Shown here piece by piece: positions 42,545 through 50,678 of a stretch of DNA of 64,000 bases (its first letter is position 1; each line of letters opens with the position of its first letter). The stretch is from NCBI GenBank assembly GCA_900547945.1, contig URIT01000004.1, positions 1 through 64,000 on the forward strand, written 5' to 3'. The notes below the pieces were generated by a model. That model was given only the letters and a program-made list of their open reading frames with translations, did not search any database and was not told the origin of the DNA. Origin of the DNA: an uncultured bacterium (GTDB lineage Bacteria; Verrucomicrobiota; Kiritimatiellia; RFP12; UBA1067). A program made the position numbers and the translations under genes.

Positions 42545-43687
42545 ATGATTCATTTTACGCCAACCCAGAAGAGGACTATTGCCGCCGGCGTGACGGTGCT
42601 GTCCTTCGCCATCGTGCTGGCTTTCGTGCTGCTCGTCGGTTGGGGCGTCCTGAAGTGCCTTTCCTTCGTGGCGCCGGCGCTTGTGCCCGTGATCATGGGC
42701 ATTTTCCTCGCGCTCTTCTTCAAGCCATACTACGAATGGTTCCATCGGCTCGTCCACAATCCGACGCTTGCGCTTCTCCTGATGCTCGCGAGCGTCCTCC
42801 TGCCGCTGGGCCTCGTCTCGTGGTTCTGCGGGGCGTTCGTCGTGGATCAGGCCACGCACCTTGTCCATGCGGCGCCGACGGTTGCGGCGCGCCTGAGCGC
42901 GTGGTTGAACGTCCACTACCCGAACGCGCAGGCGTTCCTGGAGCAGCTCGGCGTCAAGCCCGATGACCTGCCGCTCATGTTCCTCACGGACCCCGCGAAG
43001 TTCTCGCAGACGTTCGTCGCGACGGTCGGCAGCGAGTACGGGGCGAACGCGATGCGCGCGGGCGTGGGCGTCCTCAAGTCCCTCTCGGGCGTCGGCACCG
43101 CTCTCCTGACGCTCATCTTCTTCGTCTTCTTCCTCACGCGCCCGGCGATGACGGGGCGCGACTATGTGCGCGAGCTGCCGTTCCTCCGGGAGGGGACGCG
43201 CGCCTTCGTCGCCAAGCAGATCGATGCGTTCCTCGACATCCTCGTGAACTTCTTCCAGCGCCAGGTCGTCATCTGCCTCGTCGAGGGTGTCTACTACGGG
43301 CTCGGGTTCATGTTCGTGGGCCTTCCCTACGGCTTCGTGATCGGCTTCCTCCTGGGCGCGCTCAACCTTGTGCCGCTTCTCGGCACGGTGCTCTGCATGC
43401 CCCTCGCCCTGCCGATTGCCTACTTCGGCGACGGGGGGAGCGTGTTGCGGCTCGTCCTCGTGGCGGTCGTCTGGCTCGCGGGACAGGTCCTCGACGGCTA
43501 CCTCATCACGCCGAAGATCCAGGGCGACAAGACGGGCCTCGGCTACGCGGGCGTCATTTTCAGCTTCATCTTCTGGGGCGTCGTCTTCCATTCGTTCCTC
43601 GGGCTCCTCCTCGCCATTCCGCTCTCCGCGTTCTGCGTGGTCCTGTGGCGCGCGCTGAAGGAGACGTACATCCGGGAAGTCATTTAA
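42545..43687 (+). CDS. AI-2E family transporter (PerM-like permease)
   Basis: A 380-residue inner-membrane protein with about eight hydrophobic segments in the family pattern: pairs at about 13-55 and 70-95, a long soluble loop (about 100-190), a segment at about 190-205, then four closely spaced helices (about 240-365). The conserved LVEGVYYGLGFMFVGLPYGFVIG and the DGYLITPKIQGDKTGL motif identify the family. Despite the name, members include Na+/H+ antiporters and permeases of unknown substrate, so autoinducer export is not implied. No ribosome site is visible. Confidence 0.88.
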   Translation: MIHFTPTQKRTIAAGVTVLSFAIVLAFVLLVGWGVLKCLSFVAPALVPVIMGIFLALFFKPYYEWFHRLVHNPTLALLLMLASVLLPLGLVSWFCGAFVVDQATHLVHAAPTVAARLSAWLNVHYPNAQAFLEQLGVKPDDLPLMFLTDPAKFSQTFVATVGSEYGANAMRAGVGVLKSLSGVGTALLTLIFFVFFLTRPAMTGRDYVRELPFLREGTRAFVAKQIDAFLDILVNFFQRQVVICLVEGVYYGLGFMFVGLPYGFVIGFLLGALNLVPLLGTVLCMPLALPIAYFGDGGSVLRLVLVAVVWLAGQVLDGYLITPKIQGDKTGLGYAGVIFSFIFWGVVFHSFLGLLLAIPLSAFCVVLWRALKETYIREVI

Positions 43688-43691
43688 AGGT

Positions 43692-43727
43692 GGAACGCAG
43701 ATGCTTCGCGTCTGCGATCTGCGTTCA
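43692..43727. repeat. Inverted repeat GAACGCAGAT / ATCTGCGTTC
   Basis: A perfect 10-bp stem with a nested smaller stem (GCAGA/TCTGC) lies between the permease and helicase genes. It resembles the CGCAGATCCGTG hairpin at 52.2 kb and looks like an extragenic repeat; it may attenuate or terminate transcription. Confidence 0.55.
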
Positions 43728-43758
43728 ACGAGAAATACAGAAAGTCAAAGGTAGTAAG

Positions 43759-45378
43759 ATGGGCGATTTCCATTATCCGATCGGCGGCAAGGGCAAAGAC
43801 TTCAGGAGCGGCAAGCCGGCGTTCTTCAACAGGCACAAGAAGCGGCGGCATGGCGGCGGCGGACGCGGCCCGCGCCATCCCGGACTCGCGGAGCATGACG
43901 ACGCCGTGAAGGTGCCGCCGCTGCCGGAGACGCCCCCGCCCGCCGTCTACGAGGCGAATGTCTTCGGGAAGCTCGACCTCCGCCTCCAGCACGCGATCGG
44001 CGAGGTCGGCTACTCCGTCCCCACGCCCATCCAGGAGAAGGCGATTCCCTTCCTTCTCGAAGGACGCGACCTCATCGGCTGCGCGCAGACGGGGACGGGT
44101 AAGACGGCGGCGTTCATGCTGCCGATCCTGCACCGCCTCCTGCAGGCGGGCGGCGCGCCGGAGGGCGCGGCGCCGCGCGGCGAGGCCGGCCACCCCCGCG
44201 CGCTCGTCCTCTCCCCGACGCGCGAGCTTGCCGCCCAGACGGCGGAGAACGTCGCGAAGTATTCGAAGTACGCGGGTCTGCCGTTCGCCGTCGTCTTCGG
44301 CGGCGTGTCGCAGTTCCCGCAGGTGAAGGCGCTCCAGAAGGGCGCCGAGACCGTGATCGCCACGCCGGGCCGCCTCATCGACCTGATGACGCAGGGCGTC
44401 GTGTTCCTCGACAAGGTGGAGATGTTCGTCCTCGACGAGGCGGACCGCATGCTCGACATGGGCTTCCTGCCGGACATCAAGCGCATCATCTCGAAGTTGC
44501 CGCCGAACAAGGTCGCCCCCGGCGCCACCGCGAACGGCGTCGCCGGCAAGCTGCGCCAGTCGCTCTTCTTCTCGGCGACGCTCTCGCCCGAGATCCTCAA
44601 GCTTGCGGGCGAACTCGTCCATGATCCCGTCCAGATCATGATCTCGCCCGAGACGCCCACCGTGGACCGCATCAACCAGAAGTGCATGTTCGTGGAGAAG
44701 GGCAGCAAGGACAGCCTCCTCATCCACCTCCTGCAGAACCATCCCGAGTGGAACCGCGTGATCGTCTTCGCGCGCACGCGCCACGGCGCGGACCGTGTGG
44801 AGAAGAAGCTCAAGCGCGAGGAGATCGCCGTCGCGGCGATCCACTCCGACAAGACGCAGGGCCAGCGCACGCGCGCGCTGAAGGCCTTCAAGGACGGGAC
44901 GCTGCGCGTCCTCGTCGCGACGGACATCGCAAGCCGGGGCATTGACGTGCCCGACGTCGACCTCGTCGTCAACATGGAGCTGCCCGTCGAGACGGAGAGC
45001 TACGTCCACCGCATCGGCCGCACGGCGCGCGCCGGCGAGAGCGGCGCGGCGATCTCCTTCGTCGCCCCCGAGGAGCGCGGCCTCCTCAAGGCCGTCGAGC
45101 GCTTCATCCGCAAGTCGATCCCCGTCGACCGCGACCAGCCGTTCCACTCCGAGGAGGCCGAGCGCAAGGCCGGCAAGCAGGACCAGGGCATGCCCCAGGC
45201 TCCCTGGATCCGGGGCGGTGCGCGCAACAAGAAGGGCCAGGCCCGCCATCCGGGCGCGCGGTTCTGGGACCAGCCGAAGAAGGAGAAGAAATTCATTCAT
45301 CCGGCAAATGCCAAAAAGGCGAAGCACAACCGCACGAACTACCAGGGCCGCCGCGAACCCGACTTCGGGCGGAAGTGA
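43759..45378 (+). CDS. DEAD-box ATP-dependent RNA helicase (RhlE-like)
   Basis: A 539-residue cytoplasmic helicase that unwinds RNA in ribosome assembly or decay. A basic, Gly-rich N-terminal tail (about 1-45) precedes the Q motif (VPTPIQEKAIP), motif I AQTGTGKT, Ia PTRELAAQT, II VLDEADRMLDMGF, III SATLS, and in the second RecA domain VATDIASRGIDVPDVD and HRIGRTARAG. The C-terminal ~60 residues are basic and disordered, as in RhlE/DeaD. ATG 43759 begins MGDFHYPIGG and removes a poorly conserved upstream extension. It is 6 nt before the next gene. Confidence 0.92.
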   Translation: MGDFHYPIGGKGKDFRSGKPAFFNRHKKRRHGGGGRGPRHPGLAEHDDAVKVPPLPETPPPAVYEANVFGKLDLRLQHAIGEVGYSVPTPIQEKAIPFLLEGRDLIGCAQTGTGKTAAFMLPILHRLLQAGGAPEGAAPRGEAGHPRALVLSPTRELAAQTAENVAKYSKYAGLPFAVVFGGVSQFPQVKALQKGAETVIATPGRLIDLMTQGVVFLDKVEMFVLDEADRMLDMGFLPDIKRIISKLPPNKVAPGATANGVAGKLRQSLFFSATLSPEILKLAGELVHDPVQIMISPETPTVDRINQKCMFVEKGSKDSLLIHLLQNHPEWNRVIVFARTRHGADRVEKKLKREEIAVAAIHSDKTQGQRTRALKAFKDGTLRVLVATDIASRGIDVPDVDLVVNMELPVETESYVHRIGRTARAGESGAAISFVAPEERGLLKAVERFIRKSIPVDRDQPFHSEEAERKAGKQDQGMPQAPWIRGGARNKKGQARHPGARFWDQPKKEKKFIHPANAKKAKHNRTNYQGRREPDFGRK

Positions 45379-45384
45379 GGGATA

Positions 45385-47100
45385 ATGACGAAGAGACTTC
45401 TTGCTCTTGCTCTTGCTCTTGCGTGTTGCTGTGCGGTGGCGCAGGGGGTCGTCTCGGACAGATCGGGACAGCCGCGCAGGGAAGGCGAGCGCCTCTATAA
45501 CGGCATTGTCCTCCCGAAGGCGTGGCCGCCGCGCGACGTGCCGCCTGCGGGGCGGAGCGAGCTGCCCGTGCCGTATCTCGGCGCGGGGCGCCCCGCCGTC
45601 GCGTTCATCGACGTCGGCCGCCAGCTGTTCGTCGACGATTTCCTCGTCGAGCGGACCGACCTCGCGCGCGTCTACAACCACCCCGTCAAGTACGCGGGCA
45701 ACCCCGTCCTCAAGCCCGAGAACGACTTCGAGCGGCACCGTCCCCAGAACGCCATCGCCCTCCCGAAGGGCGGCGGTCTCTGGTGGGACGCCGCGCGCGC
45801 GGTCTTCCGCCTCTGGTACGAGGCGGGCTGGTGCCACCGCATCTGCTACGCCGAATCGAAGGACGGCCTCCGGTGGGAGCGTCCCGCGCTCGACGTCGTC
45901 CCCGGAACGAACCGCCTCCTGCCGGACCAGGGCGTCGATTCCTGGAGCGTCGTCCCCGACCCCGACGCCGCCGACCCGCTGGAGCGCTGGAAGCTCTTCG
46001 TCATGCCGGGCGGCAACAACTGCCCGGGCTTCTGCTACACGAGCGCGGACGGCATCCACTGGACGAACAGGACGAAGACGGGCGACATCGGCGACCGCAC
46101 GACGATGTTCTACAATCCGTTTCGGCGCAAGTGGGTGTTCTCCCTGCGCGGCGGCTGGAAGGACAGCGGCCGCGCGCGGCGCTACTGGGAGGGCGACGAC
46201 TTCCTCGCGGACTGCACGTGGGACTGGTACGACGAGAAATCGCCCCGCTGGGCCGTCCGCTGGCTGCGCGCCGACCTCCACGACGTGCAGACGGACCGTC
46301 CGGTCGAGAACCGCGCCGCGCAGCTCTACAGCTTCGACGCCGTGGCCTACGAGTCCATCATGCTCGGCGGCTTCGAGATCCACTGGGGGCCCGAGAACGA
46401 CGTCTGCGAACGGCACGGCATGCCGAAGATCACCGAGATCCAGTTCGCCTACTCCCGCGACGGCTTCCACTGGTCGCGTCCCGACCGCCGTGCGGCGATC
46501 CGCGCGGAGCGGTGGGCGTCCGACAAGTGGGACCGCGGCTACGTGCAGCCGCTCTCGAACCTCTGCGTCATCCGCGACGAGAAGCTGTGGTTCTACTACG
46601 GCGCGTTCGGCGGCGATCCCACGCGCCTGCGCCGGAGCGGGACGGGCCCGGGAACGGGCAACGGGAGCATGAACGGCATGTACGACAACGGTGCGATGGG
46701 CTGCGCCGTCCTGCGGCGCGACGGGTTCGTCGGCCTGAAGGCGGAGGCGGCGGGCGAGGTGCTGACGCGCCCCGTGCGCTTCAGCGGCCGCCATCTCTTC
46801 GTGAACGTCGACGCGCCGCAGGGCGCGCTCCGCGCGGAGGCGCTGGACGCGGCGGGCGCCGTCGTGCCGGGTTTCTCGGCGGAAGACTGCGTCGCGGTCT
46901 CGGGCGACACGACGAAAGCGCGCATTTCCTGGAAGGGGAAGGCTGACCTTGCCGAGCTGTGCGGGAAGGACATGCGTTTCCGCTTCGTGTTGGAGAAAGG
47001 CACGCTCTATTCGTTCTGGGTGAGCCGCTCCCCAGAGGGCGCGTCGAACGGTTACCTCGCCGGCGGCGGTCCCGGCTACGCCGGCCTCGTCGATCGCTGA
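45385..47100 (+). CDS. Exported five-bladed-propeller glycosidase-like protein
   Basis: A 571-residue protein with a signal peptide (LLALALALACCCAVAQG). The central region (about 70-480) has repeated Trp/Asp motifs of GH32/GH43/GH68-type beta-propellers: QLFVDDFLVER, CYAESKDGLRWERP, CYTSADGIHWTN, FAYSRDGFHWSRPD. The C-terminal ~110 residues form a beta-sandwich. Catalytic residues cannot be assigned confidently, so substrate is open. Its stop codon overlaps the start of the kinase gene (TGATG), making it the first gene of a four-gene coupled operon. Confidence 0.75.
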   Translation: MTKRLLALALALACCCAVAQGVVSDRSGQPRREGERLYNGIVLPKAWPPRDVPPAGRSELPVPYLGAGRPAVAFIDVGRQLFVDDFLVERTDLARVYNHPVKYAGNPVLKPENDFERHRPQNAIALPKGGGLWWDAARAVFRLWYEAGWCHRICYAESKDGLRWERPALDVVPGTNRLLPDQGVDSWSVVPDPDAADPLERWKLFVMPGGNNCPGFCYTSADGIHWTNRTKTGDIGDRTTMFYNPFRRKWVFSLRGGWKDSGRARRYWEGDDFLADCTWDWYDEKSPRWAVRWLRADLHDVQTDRPVENRAAQLYSFDAVAYESIMLGGFEIHWGPENDVCERHGMPKITEIQFAYSRDGFHWSRPDRRAAIRAERWASDKWDRGYVQPLSNLCVIRDEKLWFYYGAFGGDPTRLRRSGTGPGTGNGSMNGMYDNGAMGCAVLRRDGFVGLKAEAAGEVLTRPVRFSGRHLFVNVDAPQGALRAEALDAAGAVVPGFSAEDCVAVSGDTTKARISWKGKADLAELCGKDMRFRFVLEKGTLYSFWVSRSPEGASNGYLAGGGPGYAGLVDR

Positions 47101-48116
47101 TGGCCTTCGCCGCACAGGACGTGATTGGGTCGTACCGCATTGTCCGTCCGCTCGGACAGGGCGGCATGGGGACCGTGTACGAGGCCGAGCACCGAACGCT
47201 CGGCACGCATTGTGCGCTGAAGGTCTTCGCGCTCGACCACGGGCGCGTCGAGCTCTTCCGGCAGCGCTTTCTTGCCGAGGGGAAGGCCCTTGCCCGCCTT
47301 CGCCATCCGAACCTCGCGCGCGTCTTCGACCTCGATCTCCTCGAAGACGGGCGGCGCGCGTATTTCGTCATGGACCTCGTGCTGGACAAGGACGGGCGGG
47401 CGCGCACGCTGGCGGACCTCGAACCGGGGGAGGCGGACGAGAAGCGCCTGGCCTCCTGGTTCGCCCAGCTTGCGTCGGCGCTCGACTACGTCCACGACGT
47501 CGGCATCGTCCACCGTGACATCAAGCTCAACAACATCTTCCTCAACGAAACGGGCGGCGTCACGCTGGGCGACTTCGGCATTGCGAAGTTCGAGGGCGAA
47601 CGGATCCTGCGCGAGGTGGGGGCCGTCCGTACGCAGATCGTACGCGGCGACGCGGCGGGAACGTGCCGCGTCGTCATGGGGACTGGGGGCTACATGGCAC
47701 CGGAGATGCTGCGGGGCGGTGCGGCGACCGTCGCCTCCGATACGTATGCGCTTGGCGTGACGTTCTTCCGTCTGCTGACGGGCCTCTGGTATGAGCCCGG
47801 AACGGACGCATTCCGTCTGTTGGAACCGTTCGGCGCGGTTTGGATGGAGGCGCTCACGCGGATGCTGGCGGCGGATCCCGCCCGCCGTCCGGTGCGCCTG
47901 ATGCCGCTTGCCGCACGGCTGAAGGCGGCGGAGGGCCTTGAGACGCCCGCATCCGGCCGGGCGAAGTTGTGTTCCCCTCGGTGGCTGCCCGTTGTCGTGG
48001 CGGGCCTCCTCCTGGTCGGCCTGTCCGCCTGGGGGGCGTTTCGGTGGCTGCGCGGCGCGTTGTCGGACGCCGCCCTCTACGACCATCTCTACGACATTCC
48101 CACGAGGCTTTCATGA
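47100..48116 (+). CDS. Ser/Thr protein kinase with one C-terminal membrane segment
   Basis: A 338-residue Hanks-type kinase. The Gly loop LGQGGMGTVYEAE (about 16-28), VAIK-type lysine in CALKVF, catalytic HRDIKLNN (about 139-146), DFGIAKFEG and the APEMLRGG region are all intact. A transmembrane helix (WLPVVVAGLLLVGLSAWGAF, about residues 295-314) anchors it with a short tail outside. The start overlaps the upstream stop by one base, and its stop overlaps the sigma-factor start (ATGA). Linked kinase and ECF sigma genes suggest the kinase modulates the sigma factor. Confidence 0.9.
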   Translation: MAFAAQDVIGSYRIVRPLGQGGMGTVYEAEHRTLGTHCALKVFALDHGRVELFRQRFLAEGKALARLRHPNLARVFDLDLLEDGRRAYFVMDLVLDKDGRARTLADLEPGEADEKRLASWFAQLASALDYVHDVGIVHRDIKLNNIFLNETGGVTLGDFGIAKFEGERILREVGAVRTQIVRGDAAGTCRVVMGTGGYMAPEMLRGGAATVASDTYALGVTFFRLLTGLWYEPGTDAFRLLEPFGAVWMEALTRMLAADPARRPVRLMPLAARLKAAEGLETPASGRAKLCSPRWLPVVVAGLLLVGLSAWGAFRWLRGALSDAALYDHLYDIPTRLS

Positions 48117-48727
48117 ATGTGTTCCCCGAGACCCCTGCCACGCTTCTCGCCCGCCTCGCCGCGCATGTCACGGGGCAGGCAGACGAATCGTCCTGGATGC
48201 GGCTCTTCGAACTCTACGAACCGGCCATCCGCCTTTTCTCCGAGTCGCATGGCGCCGGGGCGGATGCCGAAGACGTTGCGCAGGAGATCTTCCTGAAGCT
48301 CGTCGGCGTCCTGCGCGGCGGCGACTTCAGGGTCGGGGACGGGGCCGGAAAGTTCCGCTCGTATCTGGCGACGCTCATCCGCCATGAACTCGTGAGCCGC
48401 TGGCGGCGGACGCGGGCGCGTGGCGGTGACGGACTCGTCTCGCTCGACGGCCCGGGCGTCTGCCTTGACCTGCCGGTCGATTCCGAGACGGCGGCGGTCA
48501 TCGATGCGAAGTGGCGCCTTGCCCGCCATGCCGCCGCCGTCGAACATGCCCTCACGAAGACTGCGCTTTCGGCGCAGTCGAAGGCCGTCTACCGCGCGTA
48601 TGTGCTGGAGGAACGCCCGATTGGCGACGTCGCGGCGGCGTTTGGGCTCTCCCGCAACGCCGTCTCGCAGATCAAGACGCGCGTCGAGCGGATGATCGCC
48701 GCCATCGAAGCCGAATACGGAGAATGA
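48113..48727 (+). CDS. ECF-type RNA polymerase sigma factor
   Basis: A 204-residue sigma-70 family protein. Region 2 is seen in DAEDVAQEIFLKLV (about residues 51-64) and FRSYLATLIRHELVSRWRR (about 83-101); region 4 in RPIGDVAAAFGLSRNAVSQIKTR (about 167-189, quoted in part). No region 3 or fused anti-sigma is present. It shares 4-nt overlaps with the kinase before and the FGE-like gene after, and no anti-sigma gene is near. The pairing with a Ser/Thr kinase recalls ECF groups that are controlled by kinases in Planctomycetes and related phyla. Confidence 0.9.
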   Translation: MNVFPETPATLLARLAAHVTGQADESSWMRLFELYEPAIRLFSESHGAGADAEDVAQEIFLKLVGVLRGGDFRVGDGAGKFRSYLATLIRHELVSRWRRTRARGGDGLVSLDGPGVCLDLPVDSETAAVIDAKWRLARHAAAVEHALTKTALSAQSKAVYRAYVLEERPIGDVAAAFGLSRNAVSQIKTRVERMIAAIEAEYGE

Positions 48728-50022
48728 GAACCGTGAAGAAAGGGGTGCTGGCCGTGAGCCTGATGGGCGCGGTTGCGGCGGTTGCGATGCCGACGCGGCA
48801 GGAGCTTGTCGCGGCGCAGAAGGCGGTTCTGGACGCAACGGCGGCGGATGTCCGCGCGCTCAAGGAAGGGAGGACGGGGCCCGCCGCCGTCGCCGCCGCG
48901 CACCGCCTGCGCGCCGCCGGGGCGACGGCGGAGGCCGAACGGTTCCTCCTCCTCCAGGGTGCATTCAAGCTTTTCGTGAAGGCGGGTGATGCGGACGCGG
49001 CGCGGGCGACGCTGGAGGCCCTTTCGGAGGCGTTCCCCGACCTCCCTGCCGACGTGGTCGACGAGATCTGCGCGACGGTCGGCTTCCGCCTCGGGCCGGG
49101 GACGCCGTCGGCGTGGAAGGGCGGGGAGTGGGTGCCCGTTGCCCTGAAGGGGGAGGCGGAGGCCACCTTCCACTTGTCCGCCTGTCCGCCCGGCACGTTC
49201 GTTCTGGTGAAGGACACGCCGCCGATGATGAAGGATCTCAAGCCCCGGGCGTGGTGGCACACGGCGCACACGGTCCGGCTGACCTATCCGTTCTTCATCA
49301 TGCGGGGGCCGCTTCCGTATGCGTTGGCGCGGGCGCTTGATCCGGCTGTGGCGAAAAAAGGGCAGGCCCGGTTTACGCCGGGAACGGAACACATCATGCC
49401 CGATCTGCCCGTCATGGAGCTTTCATGGGACGACATCCAGACGCTGGCCGCGCGGCTGAACGAGAAGGCGCGGTTGCCGTTCAGGCTGCGGGGGTTCGAC
49501 GACTACGAGTTTCGCCTGCCGACGGAAGCCGAATGGCGGTACGCGATGCGCGGGGGCACGGACGAGAAGGACTGGGGCGCGTACACCGACTGGACGAAGG
49601 AATGGGGCGGGTACTGGTGGGGGAAGCTGCCGGACGGGGCCTACTGCCCGTTTGCGCCGCTTGCGGCGATGAAGGCGGTGCGCAATCCCTGGGGGCTCTA
49701 CTACCTTGGCCCGAAGACGATCTACGCCGACACGTTCCCGGCGGAGGGACTTGACGGCAGAATGGATCTCTGTTTCGCGCGCGAGGACGTGTTCCGCCAT
49801 GCGGAGACGGAGGTCAACCCCGTCCGCATTCACCGCGACAAGGCCTTTGCCTATCATGTGTTCTATGCGGGCGGCGCCCCCAAGCTTTCGTCTCGGGGCA
49901 TGGCATCCCAACCCTGCCCGTTCCGTTTCGTCTTCGCGCCGAAACTCTCGTCCCTCAACGTCTACCCGCGCACGGAGGAGGACGGTCCGCTCAGGACGGT
50001 CGGTCGCGCGCCCGCACGGTGA
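48724..50022 (+). CDS. Exported formylglycine-generating-enzyme-like (SUMF1) protein
   Basis: A 432-residue protein with a signal peptide (VLAVSLMGAVAAVA). An Ala-rich helical region (about 22-120) is followed by the FGE-sulfatase-type domain (about 130-420) with MELSWDDIQTLAARLNEKA and the family signature RLPTEAEWRYAMRGG (about 260-274). The usual C-terminal RGGSW...GFR block is altered (HVFYAGGAPKLSSR, then PFRFVF), and the copper-binding Cys pair of true FGE is not evident, so it may be a non-catalytic relative. It closes the four-gene overlapping operon. Confidence 0.8.
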   Translation: MRTVKKGVLAVSLMGAVAAVAMPTRQELVAAQKAVLDATAADVRALKEGRTGPAAVAAAHRLRAAGATAEAERFLLLQGAFKLFVKAGDADAARATLEALSEAFPDLPADVVDEICATVGFRLGPGTPSAWKGGEWVPVALKGEAEATFHLSACPPGTFVLVKDTPPMMKDLKPRAWWHTAHTVRLTYPFFIMRGPLPYALARALDPAVAKKGQARFTPGTEHIMPDLPVMELSWDDIQTLAARLNEKARLPFRLRGFDDYEFRLPTEAEWRYAMRGGTDEKDWGAYTDWTKEWGGYWWGKLPDGAYCPFAPLAAMKAVRNPWGLYYLGPKTIYADTFPAEGLDGRMDLCFAREDVFRHAETEVNPVRIHRDKAFAYHVFYAGGAPKLSSRGMASQPCPFRFVFAPKLSSLNVYPRTEEDGPLRTVGRAPAR

Positions 50023-50067
50023 GAACGGACCCCGGACGCATATGCCGAGGGGTGTGCGAAACGGAAG

Positions 50068-50087
50068 GGACGCGCGTGTCGCGTCCG
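50068..50087. repeat. GGGACGCGCGTGTCGCGTCC hairpin
   Basis: A self-complementary unit related to those at 27.2 and 42.42 kb, lying after the SUMF1-like operon and at the edge of the lower-GC island. It may serve as a terminator although no T-run follows. Confidence 0.5.
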
Positions 50088-50150
50088 ATGGCCGCTGATT
50101 CAATAGAATGAATATTTCTGCGATGTTGAGTACTTCGTTCCGCAGAAAGA

Positions 50151-50159
50151 TGGTATGAT
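50151..50159 (+). promoter_or_regulatory. Extended -10 promoter of hipBST
   Basis: TGGTATGAT with 10 nt to ATG 50170, so the leader is only a few nt long. No convincing -35 is seen; a second TAGAAT lies at 50104-50109. Confidence 0.5.
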
Positions 50160-50169
50160 ATTCATCGCA

Positions 50170-50367
50170 ATGAACAAGAAGGAGATTGGTACGGCAATCG
50201 TCGAACGTCGCGATGAACTTCGCATTACGCAGGCGCGGTTGGCGCGTGTGAGCGGTGTTTCCGTGCATACGCTCTCAAATCTTGAGACAGGTGACGGTAA
50301 TGTCACGCTTGATACCCTCATCAAGGTCGCGACGACGATTGGCTACAAGATCAAGGTGGGCGTATGA
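50170..50367 (+). CDS. hipB: HipB-like XRE-family DNA-binding protein
   Basis: A 65-residue protein that is almost entirely a helix-turn-helix: TQARLARVSGVSVHTLSNLE (about residues 21-40). It is the DNA-binding autorepressor of the toxin-antitoxin operon. ATG 50170 (MNKKEIG) is preferred to ATG 50155, which overlaps the -10 box. The stop overlaps the hipS start (ATGA), giving the gene order hipB-hipS-hipT. Confidence 0.85.
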   Translation: MNKKEIGTAIVERRDELRITQARLARVSGVSVHTLSNLETGDGNVTLDTLIKVATTIGYKIKVGV

Positions 50368-50678
50368 AGCGTGGTATGGTCTACTATCGTGACATTCAGG
50401 CTGGAACGCTGGAGAAGGACGCATCGGGTTATGTGTTCCGCTATGATGCCGCCTATTTACGCGATGCAACGCTCCCGGACATTTCGGCGACATTGCCGAA
50501 ATCGGCTTGCGAGTATCGTTCAACGTACCTGTTCCCGTTCTTCGCAGGGCTTTTGGCGGAAGGTGCGCAGAAGGAGCGACAGTGTCGCGAGCTTCACATT
50601 GACGAGCGCGACCTCTTCACGCGCTTGCTGGAAACCAGTGCCTATGGGGCCATAGGAGCCGTCTATGTTACGCCTTGA
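50364..50678 (+). CDS. hipS: HipS-like antitoxin (HipA N-subdomain-1 protein)
   Basis: A 104-residue protein matching the N-terminal subdomain-1 of HipA kinases as a free-standing polypeptide: strands near the start (VYYRDIQAGTLEKDASGYVF) and the LPKSACEYRS, LFPFFAGLLAEGAQ block. In the characterised tripartite HipBST system this small protein, not HipB, neutralises the kinase. It overlaps hipB by 4 nt and hipT by 14 nt, so all three are translationally coupled. Confidence 0.85.
   Translation: MKRGMVYYRDIQAGTLEKDASGYVFRYDAAYLRDATLPDISATLPKSACEYRSTYLFPFFAGLLAEGAQKERQCRELHIDERDLFTRLLETSAYGAIGAVYVTP

Noticed and set aside
42545..43687. Autoinducer-2 exporter
   Set aside because: The family name is historical; nothing in the context (no luxS or lsr genes) supports AI-2 as substrate.
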